Below, one piece after another: positions 58,901-64,000 of a DNA stretch of 64,000 nt; the stretch's first letter is position 1; every line of letters starts with the position of its first letter. Source of the DNA: Xenopus tropicalis (taxonomy: Eukaryota > Chordata > Amphibia > Anura > Pipidae); NCBI RefSeq assembly GCF_000004195.4, contig NC_030677.2, positions 175,324,019-175,388,018 on the forward strand, in the 5' to 3' direction. A model generated the notes under the pieces. It was given only the letters and a program-made list of their open reading frames with translations, was not told the DNA's origin and searched no databases. Position numbers and translations under genes: made by a program.

Positions 58901-60898
58901 CCTCTCTTGCTACAGACTGAGCACCCCTGGCCCCAGTGCAGTGGCCCATACTAAATGCCAGTCAGGGGTCAGGTGGCCATTGCTTACATTAGTTTTCTTG
59001 GGTTGCCCTTGAGTTATAGCAGAGTCACTATTATGATTATTATTTTCTATACTGTATAACCATGTTATAAGTACAGGGGAAACAAAAGGAAGGGACCTTA
59101 GACCACCAAGGGGGCATTTAATGGGTCTTACATGCAAAAACTTTTTTTTTTTCATAACAAAAGAAATTGTAATTCAAAGCAACTTTACAATATATGATAA
59201 TTAAACATTTTCAATAGTGAAGTGTTAGTTTATGTCTTTATATTCTCTGTGTCTGACCCTTAAAACAATGTAAGGCTAATGTCAGACGGAGGTGTCTTAC
59301 GTATATGCTCTCTGTTTCTTGGTGGAAAAAGATACTGGCTCTATTTAAACTTATTTTGATGTCTTGGGCCCCTTGTGACGGGGGCTTTTTTCCTGGATTA
59401 CACTTTTTTTCAAAGCTGATTTTTAAAGGTATATGACTGCCTGGAATTCTTGGCCACTATCATTTATTTCTGCAGCAATGCATAATATTACATTTAACTA
59501 TATTGTACCTCATCTGCCAAATTGCTGCCCAGCTTTGTAATTTAGTCAAATCTCTCTCTACAGAGTGGTAGAATCCTGCATAGAACTTATATTTTTGCAC
59601 TATTTGATATCATCAGCAAAAATAGAGGTAGCACTTACAATGCCAACCTTAAGGTTATTAACAAACAACTTTAAGAGCAAAGGACCAAGAACCACTGCAC
59701 ATTTAAATCCATCCTTCTTACAGTTCTCTAGCCAAGTACAAATCAGTAACCGTCTGCGTGATACTGTAGCAAAGGCTTAACAAAATCTGCCTACTCTCAC
59801 CTACTTATAGAGGACAACTCAACTTGTCTGGCAAGATTTATTACACATAAAACCATGCTGTCACAGACTCATGGTATTGTGATTTGCATGTATTCCAGTG
59901 TCATACCCCTTATTATCCCCTACAAAAGCTTTCCTATCACTGAAGCCAAACTAACAGGTCTGTAATTTTCTGGCTGAGAATGGGATTCCTTTTTGAATAG
60001 CAGCACCACACTAGCAATTCACCAATATCTTTGTACCATGCAAGACCTAATAGGATCCTGAAAATTAAATAAGGTTGTTTGGCAATTACTGAGCTGAGTC
60101 AACCAGCTATCAACAGTAACAAAATTGGGTCTTTTCATTAACTGGTTCCTCAGTTGCATAAAGAGATAAAATATAAGTTCAAAATCTCTGTTTTTTTCCT
60201 GCTCTCATCAACAAATTTACCCCCTGCGGATGCGTTCCGAAAGTCACAAAATTTTTGGATCCGAATGTTTGTAAATGGTGCGAAAATCTTTCTGGCTGTG
60301 AAACCTTCAATGTATGATTTTGGAAGCCTTCCATAGGACTCAATGGCACTCTATAGATCCAACCTGGCCAAAAGATAGTCACCATACCAAAACTTGAATG
60401 AATTGTGAAATGGTCACGAAAAATACGACTTTTTCGTCGAATTTTAAAAAAATTATCATGGACATTACAAAAAGTTCTACAAATTCTCAAAAAAAAAAAT
60501 TTGTGGTTTAATGAATGGGCCCCACTGATAATTTGCGTGCCCGATGTATATCAAACTCAGTGTCACACACTACATTCCCATGTACTGTATTAGTAAGTGA
60601 ACCCCAGTGTGGTAATTAATGTAACTAAACAACTATTTCTCTATATTGCTATAAAAATTGCCCTTGTGTGGATTCAAAATAAAGTGCAATAAGTGATTCC
60701 GGCATACAGATATTTCCTTTGCACTTTTAGGAAACTCAGAAGAAACTCGCTCAGTGGACCTTGGAGTGCGTTCTGACGGCAAGGATAAAGGATTATACAC
60801 AGAAAGCTTTCATTCCACTTCATGGATCTTCAGAGGAGATGACTGCAGCCCAGATAATAGCCCCAGATGCCTGAGTAAAAGGCCTAGATCAGTAGCAA
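50517..60898 (+). CDS. pdzph1: pdzph1-like gene, 5' part (three coding exons; continues beyond window)
   Basis: The coding exons are 50517-52923, 54552-54752 and 60731-60898. All junctions are phase 1 with AG/GT ends and give about 925 residues before the window ends. The product is hydrophilic, rich in Ser, Glu, Asn and His, with scattered Cys/His pairs and no signal peptide or membrane segment. I see no known domain in the visible part. The last exon ends in SWIFRGDD, SPDNSPR and LSKRPR, a linker I associate with the region before the PDZ domain of PDZPH1. The gene lies downstream of nudt12 in the same orientation, as I recall for mouse Pdzph1; the human copy is a pseudogene (PDZPH1P). PDZ and PH domains would be expected in exons to the right. 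Function is not established; a scaffold role is only inferred from the domain names. The coding exons are certain, the name less so. Confidence 0.7.
52989..53311. mobile_element. TA-flanked MITE, GTTATCCAGAA family, in pdzph1-like intron
   Basis: It is complete, with TA at 52987-52988 and 53312-53313, and lies 65 bases after the donor of the large exon. It has the same internal landmarks as 46623-46950. Confidence 0.85.
54166..54320 (+). CDS. possible alternative last exon of the pdzph1-like gene
   Basis: A very good acceptor (pyrimidine run, then TTCTTCTCTAG ending 54165) opens a phase-1 compatible frame of about 51 residues, GSVVWLAVKNHF to MENLVIE, ending at TAA 54318-54320. AATAAA follows at about 54363-54368. 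No internal donor restores the phase needed by the exon at 54552. If used, it would be a terminal exon giving a short product without the downstream domains. It may also be chance. Confidence 0.25.
54552..54752 (+). CDS. pdzph1: pdzph1-like coding exon 2
   Basis: The exon is 201 bases and phase 1 at both ends. Its first bases complete an Asp codon with the G of the previous exon. The product reads DAKPEFVNKHLRLP, then DRWAKKRKQFKE, and ends SSVTSNITEES. The donor is TCTG|GTTAGT. Reading-frame continuity on both sides is the main support. Confidence 0.85.
54753..57804 (+). other. pdzph1-like intron, unexplained part
   Basis: No exon continuing the phase-1 frame was recognised between 54753 and 60730. 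A dispersed repeat is likely at 55490-55740 (CAGTGGTAGGT, AATATGGCCGCCCCC). Confidence 0.5.
57805..58103. mobile_element. hAT-like MITE in pdzph1-like intron
   Basis: Ends are CAGGGGTCCCCAACC and GGTTGGGGATCACTG, with ACCTAG on both sides. The interior GAGCAACATGTTGCCCCGGAGC corresponds to the sibling at 49663 in opposite orientation. Confidence 0.78.
58377..58397. repeat. (TA)n microsatellite
   Basis: About ten TA units in a pdzph1-like intron. Confidence 0.9.
59490..60015 (-). pseudogene. CR1-like LINE reverse transcriptase fragment, minus strand
   Basis: Read on the minus strand, it shows FKKESHSQPENYRPVSLAS (about 60000-59940), VLGPLL and IFADD followed by SSMQDSTTL (about 59680-59570). 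It parallels the + strand fragment at 38115-38690 and belongs to the same family. Stops and shifts are frequent. It lies in the intron before pdzph1-like exon 3. Confidence 0.75.
60230..60522. mobile_element. truncated sibling of the 42660 element with a single 52-bp unit
   Basis: From GCGTTCCGAAAGTCAC to GTTTAATGAATGGGCCCC it follows the 42660-44519 element. It includes GAAACCTTCAATG, TTGGAAGCCTTCCATAGG and CTCAATGGCACTC once, then CAACCTGGCCAAAAGATAGTCAC. The left inverted end is missing. Confidence 0.8.
60731..60898 (+). CDS. pdzph1: pdzph1-like coding exon 3
   Basis: The acceptor is TTTGCACTTTTAG and the donor is AGCAA|GTAAGT, with 168 bases in phase 1 at both ends. The product includes SEETRSVDLGVRSDG, SFHSTSWIFRGDD and SPRCLSKRPRSVA. 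The frame stays open throughout. The following intron contains the long 41-bp array, and the next exon is outside the window. Confidence 0.88.
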
Positions 60899-61391
60899 GT
60901 AAGTAAGAATAATGTACAATGATATTTACCTGTAGAGATAAATGACAGCCTGACAATCACAGCAGAAAATATTATTAAAATAATCACAGCAGAAACTGAT
61001 AACAATTTCCTGGTATAAATAATAAAGATGCACTGAATTCAGGATTCAGTTTAAGATCTGGCCAAATCCCAGAACTATTTGAAAGATTTGGTTTTGGCAG
61101 ATTCCTTACACTTCAGCTAAACCAGATCTCAAGTACAAACTTGAAGTCGAAAAATGTGGTATTTGATCCCTAGTAAATATATAGAGTTTATTTCACCAGC
61201 TTTTATTTATAAATGAAATGAATTAGAAATGCATAATAAACCTAATTAAATGAACATACACCTCAACATTTTCATGATATATTGTGCTGATCAGTACAGA
61301 ATGCCTTTTCTTTCATAGTTCTATGGTGTCTGTCTATACTGGATACTGGTAAACAGGTGGGGTTGTTCCTACTGCTGTATGATAGGGCTTA

Positions 61392-61560
61392 TATAGTAAC
61401 ATAGTAACATAGTAAGTTGGGTTGCCTATATATAACCTGCCTAACTACTAGTTGATCCAGAGGAAGGCAAAAAACCCCATCTGAAGCCTCTCTAATTTGC
61501 CGCAGAGGGGAAAAAATTCCTTCCCGACTCCAAGATGGCAATCGGACCAGTCCCTGGGGC
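61392..61560 (+). mobile_element. dispersed repeat head from which the 41-bp array grows
   Basis: It starts with TAGTAACATAGTAACATAGTAAGTTGGGTTG and continues with GTTGATCCAGAGGAAGGC, CCCATCTGAAGCCTCTC and CCAAGATGGCAATCGGACC. The same sequence lies on the minus strand at 49201-49465. It is a frequent frog repeat whose class I cannot assign. Confidence 0.8.
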
Positions 61561-64000
61561 AACTTGTACTAAGAGCTATCTCCCATAACCCTGTATTCCC
61601 TCACTTGTACTGAGAGCTATCTCCCATACCCCTGTATTCCCTCACTTGTACTGAGAGCTATCTCCCCTACCCCTGTATTCCCTCACTTGTACTGAGAGCT
61701 ATCTCCCCTACCCCTGTATTCCCTCACTTGTACTGAGAGCTATCTCCCCTACCCCTGTATTCCCTCACTTGTACTAAGAGCTATCTCCCATACCCCTGTA
61801 TTCCCTCACTTGTACTAAGAGCTATCTCCCCTACCCCTGTATTCCCTCACTTGTACTGAGAGCTATCTCCCCTACCCCTGTATTCCCTCACTTGTACTGA
61901 GAGCTATCTCCCCTACCCCTGTATTCCCTCACATGTACTGAGAGCTATCTCCCATACCCCTGTATTCCCTCACTTGTACTGAGAGCTATCTCCCCTACCC
62001 CTGTATTCCCTCACTTGTACTGAGAGCTATCCCCCTACCCCTGTATTCCCTCACTTGTACTGAGAGCTATCTCCCCTACCCCTGTATTCCCTCACTTGTA
62101 CTAAGAGCTATCTCCCATACCCCTGTATTCCCTCACTTGTACTAAGAGCTATCTCCCCTACCCCTGTATTCCCTCACTTGTACTGAGAGCTATCTCCCCT
62201 ACCCCTGTATTCCCTCACTTGTACTGAGAGCTATCTCCCCTACCCCTGTATTCCCTCACTTGTACTGAGAGCTATCCCCTACCCCTGTATTCCCTCCTTG
62301 TACTGAGCACTCCCTACCCTGTTCCCTCACTTGTACTGAGAGCTATCTCCCCTACCCCTGTTTCCCTCACTTGTACTAAGAGCTATCTCCCTACCCCTGT
62401 ATTCCCTCACTTGTACTAAGAGCTATCTCCCATACCCCTGTATTCCCTCACTTGTACTGAGAGCTATCTCCCCTACCCCTGTATTCCCTCACTTGTACTG
62501 AGAGCTATCTCCCATACCCCTGTATTCCCTCACTTGTACTAAGAGCTATCTCCCCTACCCCTGTATTCCCTCACTTGTACTGAGAGCTATCCCCCCTACC
62601 CCTGTATTCCCTCACTTGTACTGAGAGCTATCTCCCCTACCCCTGTATTCCCTCACTTGTACTGAGAGCTATCTCCCCTACCCCTGTATTCCCTCACTTG
62701 TACTGAGAGCTATCTCCCCTACCCCTGTATTCCCTCACTTGTACTGAGAGCTATCCCCCCTACCCTGTAATTCCCTCACTTGTACTGAGAGCTATCTCCC
62801 CTACCCCTGTATTCCCTCACTTGTACTGAGAGCTATCTCCCCTACCCCTGTATTCCCTCACTTGTACTGAGACTATCTCCCCCTACCCCCTGTATTCCCT
62901 CACTTGTACTGAGAGCTATCCTCCCATACCCCTGTATTCCCTCACTTGTACTGAGAGCTATCTCCATACCCCTGTATTCCCTCACTTGTACTGAGAGCTA
63001 TCTCCCATAACCCTGTATTCCCTCACTTGTACTGAGAGCTATCTCCCATACCCCTGTATTCCCTCACTTGTACTAAGAGCTATCTCCCATACCCCTGTAT
63101 TCCCTCACTTGTACTGAGAGCTACTCCCAACCCCTGGTATTCCCTCACTTGTCTGAGAGCCTATCTCCTACCCCCTGTATTCCCTCACTTGTATGAGAGC
63201 TATCTCCCTACCCCTGTATTCCCTCACTTGTACTGAGAGCTATCTCCCATACCCCTGTATTCCCTCACTTGTACTAAGAGCTATCTCCCCTACCCCTGTA
63301 TTCCCTCACTTGTACTGAGAGCTATCTCCCTACCCTGTTTCCTCACTTGTACTGAGAGCTATCTCCCATACCCCTGTATTCCCTCACTTGTACTAAGAGC
63401 TATCTCCCCTACCCCTGTATTCCCTCACTTGTACTGAGAGCTATCTCCCCTACCCCTGTATTCCCTCACTTGTACTGAGAGCTATCTCCCATACCCCTGT
63501 ATTCCCTCACTTGTACTGAGAGCTATCTCCCCTACCCCTGTATTCCCTCACTTGTACTGAGAGCTATCTCCCCTACCCCTGTATTCCCTCACTTGTACTG
63601 AGAGCTATCTCCCATACCCCTGTATTCCCTCACTTGTACTGAGAGCTATCTCCCCTACCCCTGTATTCCCTCACTTGTACTGAGAGCTATCTCCCATACC
63701 CCTGTATTCCCTCACTTGTACTGAGAGCTATCTCCCATAACCCTGTATTCCCTCACTTGTACTGAGAGCTATCTCCCATACCCCTGTATTCCCTCACTTG
63801 TACTAAGAGCTATCTCCCATACCCCTGTATTCCCTCACTTGTACTGAGAGCTATCTCCCATACCCCTGTATTCCCTCACTTGTACTAAGAGCTATCTCCC
63901 ATACCCCTGTATTCCCTCACTTGTACTGAGAGCTATCTCCCCTACCCCTGTATTCCCTCACTTGTACTGAGAGCTCTCTCCCATAATCCTATCTCCCATC
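61561..64000. repeat. 41-bp minisatellite, about 59 units, reaching the window edge
   Basis: The unit is CTTGTACT(G/A)AGAGCTATCT followed by CCC(C/A)TACCCCTGTATTCCCTCA. Two positions vary among units (GAGAG/AAGAG and CCCCTA/CCCATA). The first unit at 61561 keeps the ancestral CCCATAACCCTG. Several stretches (about 62265-62400, 62755-62960, 63120-63205, 63325-63345) contain small deletions and insertions, while the rest is nearly perfect. The array fills the intron after pdzph1-like exon 3 and may end close to 63990. Confidence 0.96.

Noticed and set aside
61561..64000. Array considered as telomeric or centromeric satellite
   Set aside because: The unit derives from a dispersed repeat copy at its left border and lies in an intron, and it has no telomere motif.

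Overview
The window looks like frog nuclear DNA, most likely Xenopus. It has low overall GC, split vertebrate-type genes with GT/AG introns, several Tc1/mariner transposons, many short palindromic DNA transposons of frog type (TTAA-, TTA- and TA-flanked), CR1-like LINE remnants, and no bacterial or viral gene organisation. The species call rests on my recognition of the repeat families and is an inference.

Two protein genes can be supported, both on the + strand. The first is nudt12 (peroxisomal/cytosolic NADH and NAD-cap hydrolase). Its six coding exons lie between 19922 and 29672 and join without any frame break into 458 residues: ankyrin region, zinc ribbon, Nudix box. A CpG-rich stretch at about 18115-18321 is its probable promoter and non-coding first exon. 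The second gene starts with a very large coding exon (50517-52923) and continues in phase-1 exons at 54552-54752 and 60731-60898. It runs out of the window before any recognisable domain. Its position next to nudt12 and its exon-end sequence fit pdzph1 (PDZ and pleckstrin homology domains 1), which I recall as a Nudt12 neighbour in mouse and a pseudogene in human.

Layout: 1-18000 is gene-free DNA full of dispersed repeats. 18000-29800 is nudt12, with a Tc1 element (25459-27091) in its last intron. 29800-50490 is intergenic and holds a decayed Tc1 (30995-32566), a CR1 LINE remnant (37397-38760), a Tc1 with an intact transposase frame but no left end (about 38800-40421), and a 28-copy 52-bp tandem array (42893-44333). 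50491-64000 is the 5' part of the pdzph1-like gene, and its last visible intron is occupied by a 41-bp tandem array of about 59 units that reaches the window edge.

The most interesting signal is that both long tandem arrays are expansions of an internal segment of a dispersed element. Another copy of each element lies in this same window (60230-60522 and 49201-49465), and there the segment is present only once. Other points of note: a 61-bp-arm inverted repeat with a degenerate hammerhead-ribozyme-like loop and a 15-bp target duplication, several nested palindromic elements, a changed C-terminal tripeptide in NUDT12, and a possible alternative last exon in the pdzph1-like gene. I found no CRISPR array, tRNA, rRNA or operon-like system.
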